Assembly (NCBI GenBank): GCA_026545765.1
Contig: CM048844.1
Coordinates: 4,154,001 to 4,218,000 of the forward strand
Length of the DNA: 64,000 bases
Direction of reading: 5' to 3'
Origin: Plantago major
Taxonomy: Eukaryota > Streptophyta > Magnoliopsida > Lamiales > Plantaginaceae
The notes under the pieces: model-generated
Databases searched by the model: none
What the model was told of the DNA's origin: nothing
What the model saw: only the letters and a program-made list of their open reading frames with translations
In this document: piece after piece, positions 45,624 through 58,704 of the stretch
How the letters are laid out: each line of letters starts with the position of its first letter
How positions within the stretch are numbered: position 1 is the first letter of the stretch
Made by a program: the position numbers and the translations under genes

Positions 45624-48316
45624 TTAGCAAACAAGTGAAGACCTGAGCGAGGTAGCAGTTGGGAGATGGGTGCATGACGCCCATCGAATGACTGATTCTG
45701 TAACTGTTACATTGACTTGGTCGAATTCACACAGGCCGATCGTGTGATTCCTCTTGCTGCGGATTCTGGACCCAGTCTTTCGAATCTCGACTGCTTTCAG
45801 TTCCAATTCAACAGCTGCACGTATCATTTACAAGGAATTAAAGACACATTCTTGCAGGGTAAAGTCTTTGGAAACACTTGTTTCAATACAAAGCATCAGT
45901 TAAATATATTTGATGTTTCTAAAACATTTAGTTTACTACTTAAAACCCACACTTCAATTAAAACTGGTCCCTAGCCAGTTTCAAAACGCCGTGGTGGTTG
46001 TTCATGCACTTTATTAAATACTAATAATGGTCGAAAGAATGCATGCATGTGCAAGTTATAGTGCGTAAGGACGAGTTAACTATGCATCGTATATGGACCG
46101 GAACAAGTTAATGATTTCCAAAGGGGTGTTTATATGAACGAGGTAAAAACGTGTAAAACAGATAGGATAGAAATGTAACTTGATTTGAATTTCACTGGTG
46201 CTATCATTATAAATCACCAAATATGAAAAACTTCTAGAGATGCTTTTTGTTTCATTGGAATCAAACAATTCTTACACACAAAGTTTTCCCAATGAAGAAA
46301 GCTGAAAGATTGCATATTTAGCCAAAATACCTCTAGGAATTAGCTGGAGTTCAGATGATTCAGCTGGTAGAACCAATAAATCATTCTTATCTTCACCAGT
46401 ATAGCCAGGGCTGCAGAACTCGAAGCTCGGGAGGGCAAGAAGAGGGGTTGAAAACTCCAAGGTAATTGACCCGTCACTACTGTGGAAAGAAAATCCGCCG
46501 GTGTCCAGCGAAGGTACTGGTTGCTCCATCAGGAATGAGGAAAACGAGGACTTGGCAGTGAAAGAAGGCGACTGAATCTCAGAAATCACAGGAGATCCTA
46601 TTCCGAAACTAATGTCCCTACTTCTGCCAACAGTGGTGCAACAATTTTGACCCAAATCCAGTTGGTAACTTTGCTCGACATGTACATGTAGATTAATTGG
46701 GGGTCTCAATGAATCCCGCAGCCAGGCATGACCTGTAAGTGATTGCGATGAGGACGAGGAAGTGACTGTATTTACTGCTAAAGCCGTTATACTCGTGTTA
46801 AGATTAAGAGCTTTTTGCCATATATGAAGTCTATTATATTACACATGTCCCACAACAAGTTTATCATTTAGCCATTTAAACGCATGTTCCATATGCAGTT
46901 CACTATTTAGCCATACAAGCACATGTCCCATGTGAAGTGTACTATATACCCATATAAACACATCCATATACAGTTCATTATATATATCCATATAAACACA
47001 TGTCCCGTATGAAGTTTTAGGCATATATATAAAACACGTCCCGTATTAAGTTCAGTCTTTAGTGAAACACATTTCGCAAATAAGCATGCATAAATATGAA
47101 AGATTTCAACAGGTACACTACACCATATTAAATGTGTACAATAACCATCGTCGATACATAGGAACAGTATCTTACCAAGGACCTGCATAGCTGTAAGCCT
47201 TTTGGAAGTGTCGGTGCACAGCATTCCTTTAATCAATTCCTTAGCCGAATCAGATACGGCATTCCAGGGATTGGAAGGAAATCGCAAGTCTGCAGCTCTA
47301 ACAGCATCAAAGATCTGTGTCTTGGTCTCCCCACCAAAGGGTGGTCTCCCACTCAAAAGAATGTAAAGAATCACACCCGCACTCCATACATCAGCAGCCT
47401 GATCATAGCCACCAGCGAGCACCTCTGGAGCTATATAGAATGGGCTACCAACCGTCCCATGTAAATTTTGCCCTGGATTGTGCAATAAAAAAACTGTCAG
47501 GAGCAGCGGGTGATCTGAAGTTTCATTTCAAGAATTTCTTAAGCTTATATCGGCTGAGCTTTTGAGGGAAGTGTTGAAGAATATAGAAAGTGCTAATACA
47601 GTGTATACAAATATAGAAAGCCATGATTCTTTTCGAACTCAAAATCCCACATTTTGCACAAAAAGAGTTGGACGCTACTTTTGCGAAACAAAATATATAT
47701 TTCTTTGCACAATGAAAGTAGGCACTGTACCAGGCTTGATGTAGGTAGCAAGACCGAAGTCAGCAAGTTTTATCGGGGAAGAAGTGGATTTAGTGGCTAG
47801 GAGAATATTTTCAGGCTTCAAATCTCTATGCACAACACCCTTATCATGACAATACATCACCACTTGCATCAAATGCCTGAAAAACAATCTAGCCTCCGGT
47901 TCAGAGAACCTTCCCCGCTTTTCTAGCATGTGGAAGAGTTCACCTCCAGCACAAAGTTCCATCACAAGATGCACATAATCTTCTTCCTCATAAACAGCTT
48001 TGAGATCCACCACGTTAGGGTGCCCCGACAGCCTGGTCATAATTTCGATCTCGAGCTTGATGCTACGCACATCTTCTTGCGTAACCAACCTATCTTTAGC
48101 GATAGACTTGCAAGCTAGGACCTCACCACTGAACTTATCAACACACTCCTTTATAACACCAAATTGACCCCACCCTAACTGCTTCCCAAGAACATACCGA
48201 TCGTTCAGATTAGCTATATCCCTCGCGTCCACAATTGTTTCCGTCAGGCTCCCAACTCTATAACAACTGCAAGAACATGATAATTCGGTATAGCTGTTGC
48301 TTTGTGCAACAGCCAT
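45624..48316 (-). CDS. PEPKR1-like: PEPKR1-type Ser/Thr kinase (PEP carboxylase kinase-related, CDPK superfamily)
   Basis: Four exons (48316-47731, 47472-47176, 46732-46331, 45814-45624) join in frame to 491 aa; Arabidopsis PEPKR1 is somewhat longer. The kinase domain (about residues 41-300) has the glycine loop LGWGQFGV, Lys70 in LACKSIAK, HRDLKPEN (163-170), DFG (186-188), the activation-segment end GTVGSPFYIAPEVLAGG and DVWSAGVILYILLSG. No EF hands follow, unlike true CDPKs. A 180-residue Ser/Pro-rich tail ends in the distinctive TVTESVIRWASCTHLPTATS, which lies on a separate exon and is in phase with exon 3. Without that exon the frame would run to a stop at 46272, an alternative end. N-terminal Cys residues (SCSCSCY) could be acylated. 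Substrate and role are not established; PEP carboxylase itself is not a shown target of this subgroup. A leader intron lies upstream (about 48375-49070). Confidence 0.92.
46845..47070. repeat. Degenerate tandem repeat in PEPKR1 intron 2
   Basis: About six units of 35-45 bp built on catgtccc.tatgaagtt.a.tatttagccatataaacacatg-like words. The units differ at many positions, so the array is old. It is entirely intronic. Confidence 0.7.
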
Positions 48317-49190
48317 ACGAAAGTTGAACGCCCCGAACAATCAGAAAAGGCCAGTCAAGATATCTGGTTTACCATCAAGCTAGCACAAGTTTTCCTCCCC
48401 AAAGAGGAGTGGGAATGCAGGAGAAATGAATACAAGTCAAAGTATTAGATTGCAGCTCGCTGAGCAGACTAAACTACAGTTTAAGGTCAAAAGTCGAGTG
48501 GCAACTATCTGGTGGAGTTTGAAAATGATGACCAGTTGAATATTTCTTTCACCAGATCAACCTCAGCTCCTCTCCAATCTACTCACCTGGATCTGAAAAT
48601 TCAAATATAGTACCACAAATTCAACCTTATAAACAAGAAATTACCAACTTTTACATCACACATGTAGACCATATGTCTCAAACATTTACCAACAAAAAAA
48701 AATCAAATTAAGCTAGACTGAAGAACACAAAGAAGATAAAAAGGCTAAAACAGTTCAAAAAAATGAAGCTACTGAGAGTCTTAGACCACTACTCCATGTC
48801 CAACAATTAAGATACTAGAAGATCAAATCATAAACCCAGCTCAATAACCCCTAATTAAACATCACCACATTCAAACCAGACTAATCCACGATAACACAAA
48901 TCCAGCAGAAAAAAAAGTAACGAACTTTGCAATCCCAAAAGAAACAAGCAGCCAGAAAAAACCCAGAAAGCATTCAAACTCAAAACCAATTCAGATCCGA
49001 AATTCGCACAAAACCCATGATAAAAAACAAATCTTTCGTCAGAATTAAGCAAAGCAATCATATGTCTTACCTGGCGAAAGAGAAACAGGTTGGCTACAGC
49101 AAAAAGGAGTGTGTGAATCCGAGTGAAGAGAGAAAGAGGCCTGATATCAGGCGCTTTGGTCTCCTTCTCTTTGTGAGATTGCTAAATGAA
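48317..49190 (-). other. PEPKR1 5'UTR with a leader intron
   Basis: A clear donor CGCCAG|GTAAGAC at about 49070 closes a leader exon reaching roughly 49190. The acceptor is probably near 48375 (AAACCAG). The intron interior is A-rich on the plus strand with no gene. Confidence 0.5.
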
Positions 49191-51599
49191 GAAAACACAG
49201 AAAACCCACTTGGCGTTGCTGTGTGGTTTCTTTATTCTGTTTGTATTGGATGTATTGGAGGATGTTTATATTGGCCACTTCTTGTTTCTTCTTCTTTGCC
49301 TATCATTGGCTTCTAATACCTTTTTCAATTCTCATCCCTTTGTTCAGAGAGCAGGTATACCGGACCACTATGGAGGACTAAAAATACCCGACAAACATTT
49401 TTATTGTTATAACGAATAACATTAGGTGTTATAAATGCACTTATAAAACTAGCATAAATTGTCAATTCGGAAAAATTACTTATATTATTTAAAACATCAT
49501 AACTATACTTGATAACATCGGTTAACATCAATCTGTCTCGCAGGTCCCTCATCCGTCAGGTGTGGAGTGTGAGATTCCATTTGGTTCAAATTGGAATAAA
49601 TCTATTTAAGCACACATTTGCTTAGGGTTTGTTTATTCGTGATAACCTAAGTCAATTTGCCAAGTGTTTTTCTTGTCTTGTCACCTTGGTAAAGCTTAGC
49701 TACTAAGTAGAAAATCGTCACTTTCCTTTTGTATTTTATTGCTATTTTGATCATTTATCGGTTTAATAATTTTAATTTATAAATCACTCTAGATGTGCGT
49801 TCTTTTCCAATAAGGAAATTGATATAGTACATTCCTCCCCACACTAAATGTACGAGATCCTTATCGACCTTGCTGGATGGACTGATCAATAATGCAATTT
49901 AAATCATAAAATCATGTACGATTCCACTCTACATCATCGGTAAAAACCGGAATTCATCTAGTAGATGAATGGAATGGGTTTCTTTTTTTTTTTTTTAGTA
50001 AAACATCATCATATCATATATAATAATGAATCAAGAAGAGTTTACATCAGGAACAGAAAAAAGGCAGAGAATCAAAGCCCTCACTGTCAACAGAAAAATC
50101 TTTTGCCAATAAATGGGCAATATTATTTAGTCTTCTACTAATGAAACTAAAATGAACATAATGAAACAAAGAAGTGAGAGCCTTGGTTTCCTCTACTAAT
50201 GGAATGGATTACTACTAATTTCATCTTCATCCATGATGGCGATCTGTGCATTAATGGCAAGACATGTATATTGAAACTATGTGGTAAAGTGGATCACATG
50301 AATCCAGTTGTTATTGTTAATGAGGCATAAATGCACTAGCTTCCTATCCATTTGTTAGGTTTTTCTCTTTCTTATTTTAGCATTACAATCCAATGGCATA
50401 CCTTATGTTCCATAAAGTTTATCTTACCCTGAAATGATAAGTTAGTTCGGCTCTTCCACGATCATGCATGCTTGACTTTGACTGACAATAGACAATTGAT
50501 TATGCACCATTAGATCTTTAATTTAATGGTCGCCCATATCAAATCGTTAAAGGCGACTAGGCGATCGCCCTATCGCATGTGATCGCCCTTTAGCCTTATG
50601 AATATTTAAATTTAAAAAATTCAAATATTAATCAAAATACCCTAATTTATCGTCTAATTTTTTTCAACAAAATAAGGATTACCAATATTTTTAATTTCTA
50701 TATTTTTATATAAATCAAAATAAACATATTAATTCCTAATTTGACGCATGTTGTCAGACTTCATTTACAATTTAAGAGGAATAACTCCTGATTAAGCGAG
50801 AGTAATGCAAATAAACAAATTTCAAATATGCTCGAAGATATAAATGCAAGTAAAATTGGAAAATTATATTCATGCTCACCGTGTTTTGAATCAAGGATAG
50901 GACACAATCTAATCTAGTTTATATCATCCCTCTATGTGTATACATTGGGAGAGACGGATAATTTCATTTATCTGGTTTAGCAAAACGTCCTATGTGATGT
51001 GATACTTAATACTTTTCATCACTTTCTGGTAGGTGTTAAATCTGTTAGGCTGCCCCCTCCTCATTCGCATACACGGACGTTTTCAACATAATCCCAAGCA
51101 CATTCAATAATTTTGCCAGCATATGTTGAAGGATCAATCCCCTCGGAGAATATAACCTTATTATTATTACCTTGAAGCGGTTTGTATCTAGAATCTAGAC
51201 CAACAGAAGAGTTGATGTGTCAAATCAGAGTTTTAAATTTGTTTAAGAGCTATGAGTTAATTCTCAACACAACGAAAACTTGTAGTGCAGTTAAGTTAAC
51301 CCCGAGATCGATCTCGAAGGACTTAACTATGTTGAGTTTGGGTTTACAAATAGTAGACACAATATGGAAAGCAGTTTTTTTTTTTTTTTTTTTTTTTTTT
51401 TGCTTCGGCAGCAAGATGATTAATTAGTGTATGAGTAAACAACTAAGCAGACAAAACTAGAGACAGATTGACACTTAACGAGATTATGAAGTGGTGACTA
51501 GAAGACAAGCTAGCTAGCAGGAAATATGCGATCAACAGGGAAACGATTACTCTCAAGTTGTCACTACTTGGGTTCAGAAAACAAATAGCATTAGTGAAG
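49191..51599. other. Intergenic, AT-rich
   Basis: Contains the upstream flank of PEPKR1, a small cluster of GGCGATCGCC-like words at about 50535-50590 and a 30-bp poly-T run at about 51376. No open frame here resembles a known protein, and no RNA gene was recognised. Confidence 0.45.
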
Positions 51600-52835
51600 G
51601 CGTCAATTTCACTAAGCTGCAATTAATTAAGCTAATCCTACTATTACCGTTTGCAACTAACTGTTAGGTTGAAGCAAGACGAAAAAACGTTTTGGTTTCT
51701 AAAGATCAAATGGTTAATCTAACAGTGATATTGACGGATTGCACATCAAATGTAATAGCAGAATACGCAATTAATCTAAAAAGCTCACAGTAATCGTAAC
51801 CTAAATATATATAATCGCATAAACCGTAACTAGCATGCTTGAATTCGTCACCACCCCATAATCAGGGTGTTTAGCTACTCATGTTATGCGAAGACATAAT
51901 CAATAAAGCAATTAAACAATCAACACACATAATCTAATACTAGAAATGTAGAATTGAACGATTGGTACAATTTACCCTTCATTGTCACAAACCCTAGGTA
52001 GAATTGAAGAACGCGAATCGAATCGATGCAAAGAGTATGTAGATTGCGCTCCCAATCAATGATAATCGTCGGATTACAAGGTGAAAATCGTTGGAAACTA
52101 GGTCTAGCTTGAGAGCAAAGTTCAATACTTGACAATAGAATCAATTATGAAAGTAATAATGTTGTTTCTAACTAAAAGAAAGGAAGAAAAACTAAGTCCG
52201 AACGAATTAGGAAAGACTCGGGAAAAATCGTGCAGAAACAGAGAAAGTTGGCGGACGCCAACTTTATAGATGGCGTCTGCCATGGAAGAAAGTTGTCGGA
52301 CGCCAAGATATAACTTGGCGGACGCCAAAATCCATTCATGGCGTCCGCCAAGTCCAACTTTGGGGTCCGCCAAGCCCTTTTTGGTCCTCTAAATGTCATA
52401 ATATGGAGATAGTTCTTTCTTCAAAGTTGTAGATCTTGGTCTTATCTACGCGTGGACACCAAAATCAGGTCAATCGGAGATCATATGCAAAAGTTATGGC
52501 TAAAACGCCAAAGCTGCTCCATCGTAGTTCGAATTTCGCGCGCTTTCGCCTAAACGGCTCTAAAATCTTCGTCCGAACTCCGAATCCACTTCCGTTTCGA
52601 CCGATCAACTCCATTTTCAACCACCTTTCAGGTCTTGGAACTTCCATGATTCCATTAATGCATTAATATGCACTGGTTTAGCCTTGTTTCAATGCATTTT
52701 CACCAAACACCTACAAAACACACAAAACACAAAAACGTAATAAAACACTAATAAAATAAACTATGACTACACTTAAGAACTACAACAAGACGGTGAAAAG
52801 GACTAAATGAGACGATGTAAAACCGACTCATCAAG
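51600..52835. repeat. Unclassified dispersed-repeat-like region with GGCGTCCGCCA inverted words
   Basis: The region has the look of a repeat rather than of unique DNA. On the minus strand it begins TGATGAGTCGG, runs without genes for about 1.2 kb, and between 52246 and 52378 contains seven TTGGCGTCCGCCAA-like words in both orientations. It could be the end of an old retroelement, but no primer site, gag/pol sequence or second copy is seen, so the family is left open. Confidence 0.35.
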
Positions 52836-53660
52836 AGTCTCCACATAGTGGCCATAGTTCATGTACCATCTCTTCCCGTGATTTAGATCAAGAACTTATA
52901 AGGTCGTATAAGATAAGCACGGAGTAGTTCCCGTGCCAAGCATGAAAAAAAGATCCGATTGCTCTTGTACATTCCAAGTGTATGACTGAAGTTAAAAGGC
53001 AGAGTACATCGTACAACTTAGTCCATAAACCGCCTCTCCTGATGGATCATACCTGGATCATAAGAGAGCAGCATCAAGCCGCCCTTCTTATGACAAGTTC
53101 CCCTCCCTGTTCGATCTAACACCTGTTGGCATGGAGATTTCTTTGAAGGCTTCACGGTGCACATCAAATTCCAATACGCTGCAGCCGGTTTCAATATGAC
53201 ATTTAATCCAGTAATAACAGCTGTCTACATAAGTGTTATCCCATCAGGTTGGGACAACATTGGTAAGAAGGGGAGGTTCTTCATTCAATCGTCGCCACAA
53301 ATCTCTAGATGATGTGAAAAATAAAAAATATGCAGTCTCAAAGTAGATTGCAACTATGGTCCGTAGAGGGTTGACCCAAACCCCATGCCACATATGCGAA
53401 AGTTGGATTGTGGAGGAGAACGAACCAACTTCATTAAATGTAATGAGGGGGTCATAGCGAAAGAGTACTGGAGCTACTCCTGACACATATCATGCCTTTG
53501 GAAGGACCACACAACACAATTGAAAATATTTCCCAGGAAGGCTGAGGTGCTCGAGCACCTCGAACCTCTCAGAATCTACATTCATAGCACATGCCTCGTG
53601 TCGGAAGTGAATATGCGGGTCACTTGGAGTTGAGGAGCGAACGAAATGAAGCATAAACTT
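52836..53660 (-). pseudogene. F-box (F-box-associated domain) gene relic
   Basis: Across several frames the minus strand gives the signature of a plant F-box protein's C-terminal domain: HLSLPGKYFQL, PVLFRYDPLITF followed by words like NPSIRKLVRLPNP in another frame, HMWHGVW, then SSRDLWRRLNEEPPLLTNV. The frame changes several times within 800 bp and stops are frequent, and the F-box motif itself is not found upstream. It is therefore a decayed gene fragment. Its exact F-box subfamily is not determinable. Confidence 0.6.
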
Positions 53661-54773
53661 GTAGTTACCATAATAAAAGAACTATTTACTTCTTATAATT
53701 TCTTGCCATCCTTTGCACACTGCCTCGTAACGGATCAAGCATTTTACCGGTAGCCTCAACATGATAATTTTCACTCTGAGTAACCACAAACTTCTGCTCT
53801 TGTTTTTCTGTTTTACTCGTCGATTCCATATGACTCGTCCCTTCCATTCCAACATGATGTATACGATATCGATAAATATTATTTAACGTTTCCAAATCAT
53901 CAAATAGAAACTACTAATAAAATCTTACATTTTCACATGGAAACTAATAAAATTAAATGGTTTGCAAAAATGTCTGGTCACATAGTTTTAGTATATCCCC
54001 ATCATATAGTGTATGTTTGACAAGCGATTAAAATCAAGAAAATCAGGTTAACATAGGTGTTTTCAGATGTTTTTAACCAGGTTTTTGTGATTTTAGTGGC
54101 CTGCCAAATAGCCTAATAGCGATTTATAAAACTTCAAAATATACACACGCTTTAAAATGACCTTTTTTTAATTAAAATTTATTAGTAATTTTTTATTATG
54201 AGCGTGCGTGGTTCACGTGTCGCATTGATGGAAAATCGACTAATTCATGATAATTATTACTAATTTGGTAAAATTTTAGCGGTTCCGTTAAGTTTGACTA
54301 ACGGAGGACTAAAATTGGACAAATACGAAACATAAGGTACCAAAATTGGACGTCACAACTAAATGTACCAAAATGATAACTGTTAATCTGTCACAACTTA
54401 AGGTACCTAAAATGAATTTTTCGCTACGAGAGGGTATCTCGCAAAAGTTCGTAACGTTATATTTGCAAAAAAAATAACTTAAAAGAGAAAAATATAATCC
54501 CATGCTATGCGATTTACAAAAAGCTTCATAAACACAACCACGCTTTCAACTTGAATATTGGTAATATGATGTATTTCATTTAATTTCATCAATCATCATC
54601 ATCATCATCACTTGTCCTCTTTGTTCCACCAAAATCCCCAAATCGGAGTATTCCGAACCCTAATTCTCCACTCCAATCCACCATCACTCTCAACCCTACA
54701 CAGAAATTGACACCCAAATAGCGATCTCCGATCATCCTAGCCAGTACCTGCACCTTCACGAGCTCAATCAACG
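53661..54773. other. Intergenic and ZFWD promoter
   Basis: No gene is supported. At 54300-54410 the words aaggtacc.aaaat and gtcacaact recur two or three times, suggesting a decayed repeat. An ATC trinucleotide run lies at about 54588-54609, just upstream of the ZFWD leader. Confidence 0.45.
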
Positions 54774-57700
54774 ATGGACGTCGATGGCGGAGGCCGACCA
54801 TTTCAGAGAAATGGCCCGATCCCGAAAAACAATTACAACAACTCCAATCGGCAGAAAGTGTGTTACGATTGGTTACGAGGCAAATGCACGAGATATCCCT
54901 GCGCTTATCTACACAGTGAATTGCCAACGACGGCAAACGAGAAGCGAGCTCATCAAGGATTTGGGCCTGATGACAATAACAATCGCGGCGGTTTGAGGCG
55001 GACGGGGAATTCGTATTTTACAAATGGAAGTAACAGTATACAGAGAAAGCAGACTTTTACAAGTACCAGTAGGAAGAAGTATGATAAGCCGTGTAATTTT
55101 TGGTTAAGAGGGGAGAACTGTCGGTATGGAGATGAGAAGTGTTGGTCTTTGCATAAGTGGTCGACTGGCGATTGCTTTTCGCACTTGAAGAATCTTGATG
55201 GTCACCAGCAGGTCCGGTTTGCGAAGATTGTATAATTGTCTATATTCGAGTTTTCACCTATTAAGTTGTTTAGCAGTATTGGTTTGAGTTATTGGCGTCT
55301 TGTTTCTGGATGTATGGCTGGATTGAGATGATTTGTGGCTGATTATTATGCAATCCATCCATCTGCTTTTGCCCCGTTTGAATTAGTCTTTTGTCGTATA
55401 ATAGTCGGATATGTTTACCTTGAAGTTTGGCTTTTAATTATGGATTTCTTATGCATGTGTGGATTGGGATTGTGGTGGTTTACGGATGATTATGAATGGT
55501 TGGAGTTTTCCTAGAAATTTCCTGTTTTATTTGGTGTTTGATGTTGAATTTCCAGTTTCAATTTGTCAGACGAGATGCATATGTAATAGTTGGATTTGTA
55601 AAGGTCTGACTGATATAAAGTAGTTTGCTATCATATGTAATAGTTGGATATGTAAAGGAATTTGTAAGTTGGCCTACGATATGTTTCGGTCTTTTGCGTG
55701 TAACTCGCGGTTACTTTTATCAGGCTGTTACTGGGATATCTCTGCCTTCGGGATCAGATAAGCTTTACACTGGAAGTCAAGATGAGACCGTTAGAATTTG
55801 GGATTGCCAATCTGGTCAGGTTCGTTTACGTCGCCATCACTGGTATTTCATTTTCCTCCATGTTTGATTCTTTGCTTTTGCTGCTACGTTGAGACCATCA
55901 ACATATCACCCCCCGCCCCCTCCATGTCTATATATTACTGATATTTCTAAAATGCTCCTAGATTGTCTTATTATTTATCATGTCTCTGTCCTGCAACAGG
56001 TGGCGAGTGTAGTAAATTTGGGAGGCGCTGTTGGTTGTATGCTCAGTGAAGGACCATGGGTATTTGTTGGTATAACGAATCTGGTCAAAGTAAGATAGTA
56101 ACCTTTAAATCTTATTAGTACTCTACACTTTACTCGTAGATATTGTTTTCACATCCCTGCAAGTGTTCCTTTTCCTAGAATTTAATTCCTTCGCTGTAGT
56201 CTTGATTAGCTTTATCTCTTTAACAATTTTTCATGCTGTATTAGGCATGGAACATCCAAACAATCACGGAGCTCAGTTTAAACGGACCAGTTGGACAAGT
56301 ATATTCCCTAGTCGTTGGCAATGGTTTGCTCTTTGCTGGTACACAGGTATTTACACAATTGCACTGTTACATCTTTATAGAAATTCATGGGTCATTTTCC
56401 GCACTTGTAATCGTGTCTGCTGTTCATCCCGACATGCTAGGGAATTGTTTGCATCAACTTCATTTTACCATGTGCTCTCTAGATATGGACCTTTACTTTA
56501 TCATTTCCATTTTCCTCATTTGGTTTGTTGGAGAAATAGGTGGGAGGAAATTCTCTTTCCCAAAAGGATGATATTGCCGCGCCCCCACCCCCCCCCCCCC
56601 ACCCCCCCCCCACACACACAAAAAAAAAAAAAAAAAGACCCATCTGGCTGGGAAATATATCATCCAAACAAACCAAACTGAGGAGGTTGTATAGTGAAGC
56701 TGGATGCCAAAATTTTACATCGAAGTGAATGCAAGCTAACCTATACTCTTTTCCTTTCTTTTTGATATTTATCAGCGAAGGCAAAATTTTCTATTTACTT
56801 GAGTTTCTTTCACTCTTCTATTGAACTGTTGAGCATGTGCCGGAAACACTGCAACTTACGCAATCAGTTGACTGCACATATGGTAAATACTAAATAGATG
56901 TGATCTTCTCTTGATATATTATCTGAAACAGGATGGTACTATATTGGCATGGAAATTCAATGTTGCGGCCAATTGTTTTGAACCTGCTGCAGCACTCAAG
57001 GGTCACACTCTTGCTGTGGTGACACTAGTTGTTGGAGGTTCCAGATTATACTCTGGTTCCATGGATCAGTCTATCAAAGTAAGTCATCCACGTCTTCCTG
57101 ATTCACTCAAGGATGCTATTCCGAATGAACTTTTTGATTCTTTTTCACCGTTTTAAATTTTCTTTTAGTTTTGACATGTATTATTGACTATTCCCACTTC
57201 TCTGATGCTTTTCTTTCAGGTATGGAGCCTTGAAACGTTACAATGCCTACAAACTTTGTCAGGACATACCGGTGTTGTAATGTCTGTTCTCTGCTGGGAT
57301 CAGTTCCTTTTGTCAGCTTCGTTGGACAAAACTGTCAAGGTTTGCAGTCCTGCTTAAATCTGCTAGATGGTTCTCTGTATATGTTGATTTATATACATCT
57401 TAATTTTCTCCGTTTTGTGTAGGTTTGGGCTACAACAGCCACTGGTGACCTGGAAGTGACATACACCCATACTGAAGAGCATGTGAGTTTTTTTGTACTA
57501 TCCATTTATGTTTGTTCGTTCTCTGTATCTGAATAAGCATCATATATTAAGTTATTCCCCATAGTATCTGTCCTAGATGGCTAGACCTTAATCCTGGTTT
57601 GAACCCTTGCTTGGGTTGGGTTTCATTTGTTGCACTTCCCCACTTCCTCCTCCATAGTTATTTAGTAGGTTGTTGTGGAAACGATACCCCTTAAAAACAC

Positions 57701-58139
57701 ACTTTCTAAAGTTTTGACATGCATAAGCTTCCTGCAGGGTGTTCCAACAATACACTACTATGCTCCACATATTTGTTCTGACACGCATAAGCTTCCTGCA
57801 GGGTGTTCTCACTTTATGTGGCATGCACGATTCAGAGGCCAAGCCTGTCCTGATGTGCTCTTGCAATGACAATACAATCCGAGTCTACGACTTGCCCACG
57901 TGAGTTGCAAACTCCTGTCTTTTGCTTCATGATGCATCCTGTTTTTCTGGAGCATGTTCTCAACATTTTTTTTCTGTCCTGTTTTGGTTCCTCATAGATT
58001 TGCCGAGAGAGCTAAGATTTTTTCAAAGACAGAGGTTCGTTCCTTACAAATTGGTCCAAGCGGCTTATTTTTCACAGGAGAAGGATCCGGTTTTGTAAAA
58101 GTATGGAAATGGTCAACAGAACCCGCCACCACTTCATGA
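54774..58139 (+). CDS. ZFWD1/ZFWD2-like: ZFWD-type CCCH zinc-finger/WD40-repeat protein
   Basis: Nine exons (54774-55211, 55724-55819, 56000-56089, 56245-56346, 56932-57078, 57220-57339, 57423-57482, 57802-57899, 57998-58139) give 430 aa, the length I recall for Arabidopsis ZFWD1. Two CCCH fingers sit at the N-terminus: Cys30, Cys38, Cys43, His47 (CYDWLRGKCTRYPCAYLH) and Cys107, Cys116, Cys123, His127 (CNFWLRGENCRYGDEKCWSL followed by His). A WD40 propeller of about seven blades follows, each often matching one exon (LYTGSQDETVRIWDCQSGQ, LYSGSMDQSIKVWSLETLQC, LLSASLDKTVKVWATTATGD, MCSCNDNTIRVYDLP, FFTGEGSGFVKVWKWS). A role in RNA binding is inferred from the CCCH fingers; function in plants is not established. 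The start is the first ATG and gives the family N-terminus. The acceptor of exon 8 is duplicated, and intron 4 contains a C-tract/A-tract at about 56585-56637. Confidence 0.96.
57719..57809 (+). repeat. Duplicated 3' splice site at ZFWD exon 8
   Basis: A block of about 24 bp (core gcataagcttcctgcagg) spanning the acceptor occurs at about 57721-57744 and again at 57785-57808, 64 bp apart. The downstream copy is the site that keeps the WD40 frame; the upstream copy would shift the frame and stop after about 43 codons. Confidence 0.88.
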
Positions 58140-58704
58140 GAAGCAACCTATACAGCCATACTGCGCCTCTTTTGTGCTGTTTCCAAGTTATTCTTTCTCA
58201 ATGTACTCTGAGATGATCTACAAGATGACATGAGAGGATCCAAGTTATTCTCAACCACCAGGCCTTATCTAATAGACCTGGTAGAAGTAATTCCCCTGAT
58301 GATTTTGTGTCCTCGTATCGGCATACGGCTTTATAGTGTGTGGTCTAATACAGAAATAGATTTTATGCACTTCTGCTGGGCCTGTAGGCCACTGTATCCA
58401 CTATTGGGAGTAAGGTGTACTTTATTTTGTTTCTTCTGGGAAATAAATGTCCTTTTTTGGTGTTATCTTTGCCCAGCTTTGAATACAGAACCAGCAATTG
58501 AGTTTACTTTGTTATTTTAATGATAAATAAATGTTGAATTTACATACAAAGTAGAATGAAATAGTTTTTGTACATCATAAACGAATAATCCATCCGTCCT
58601 AGAACAAATGTATCTTTTCGTTCTTGGCACGGAGTACATTATTGCAACATCAACAGAAACTAGACACATGCACCAACTAACCACTTGCACTGGATTGCTG
58701 CTTT
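58140..58704. other. Intergenic between convergent ZFWD and SDH genes
   Basis: Short 3'-to-3' spacer. A degenerate Stowaway-like remnant with ATCCATCCGTCC at one end and its inverse ACGGAGTACA at the other lies at about 58587-58640. No gene is supported. Confidence 0.5.

Noticed and set aside
46272-46330. Stop at 46272 as the end of the PEPKR1 protein
   Set aside because: A donor at 46331 joins in phase to an exon at 45814 encoding a conserved-looking C-terminus, which fits the family length better; the short form remains possible.
51370-51402. Poly-T run as a possible retroposon tail
   Set aside because: No target duplication or element body was recognisable next to it.
56479-56784. Open frames rich in Pro/His or Gly/Lys in ZFWD intron 4
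   Set aside because: Translation of a C-tract followed by an A-tract; low complexity only.
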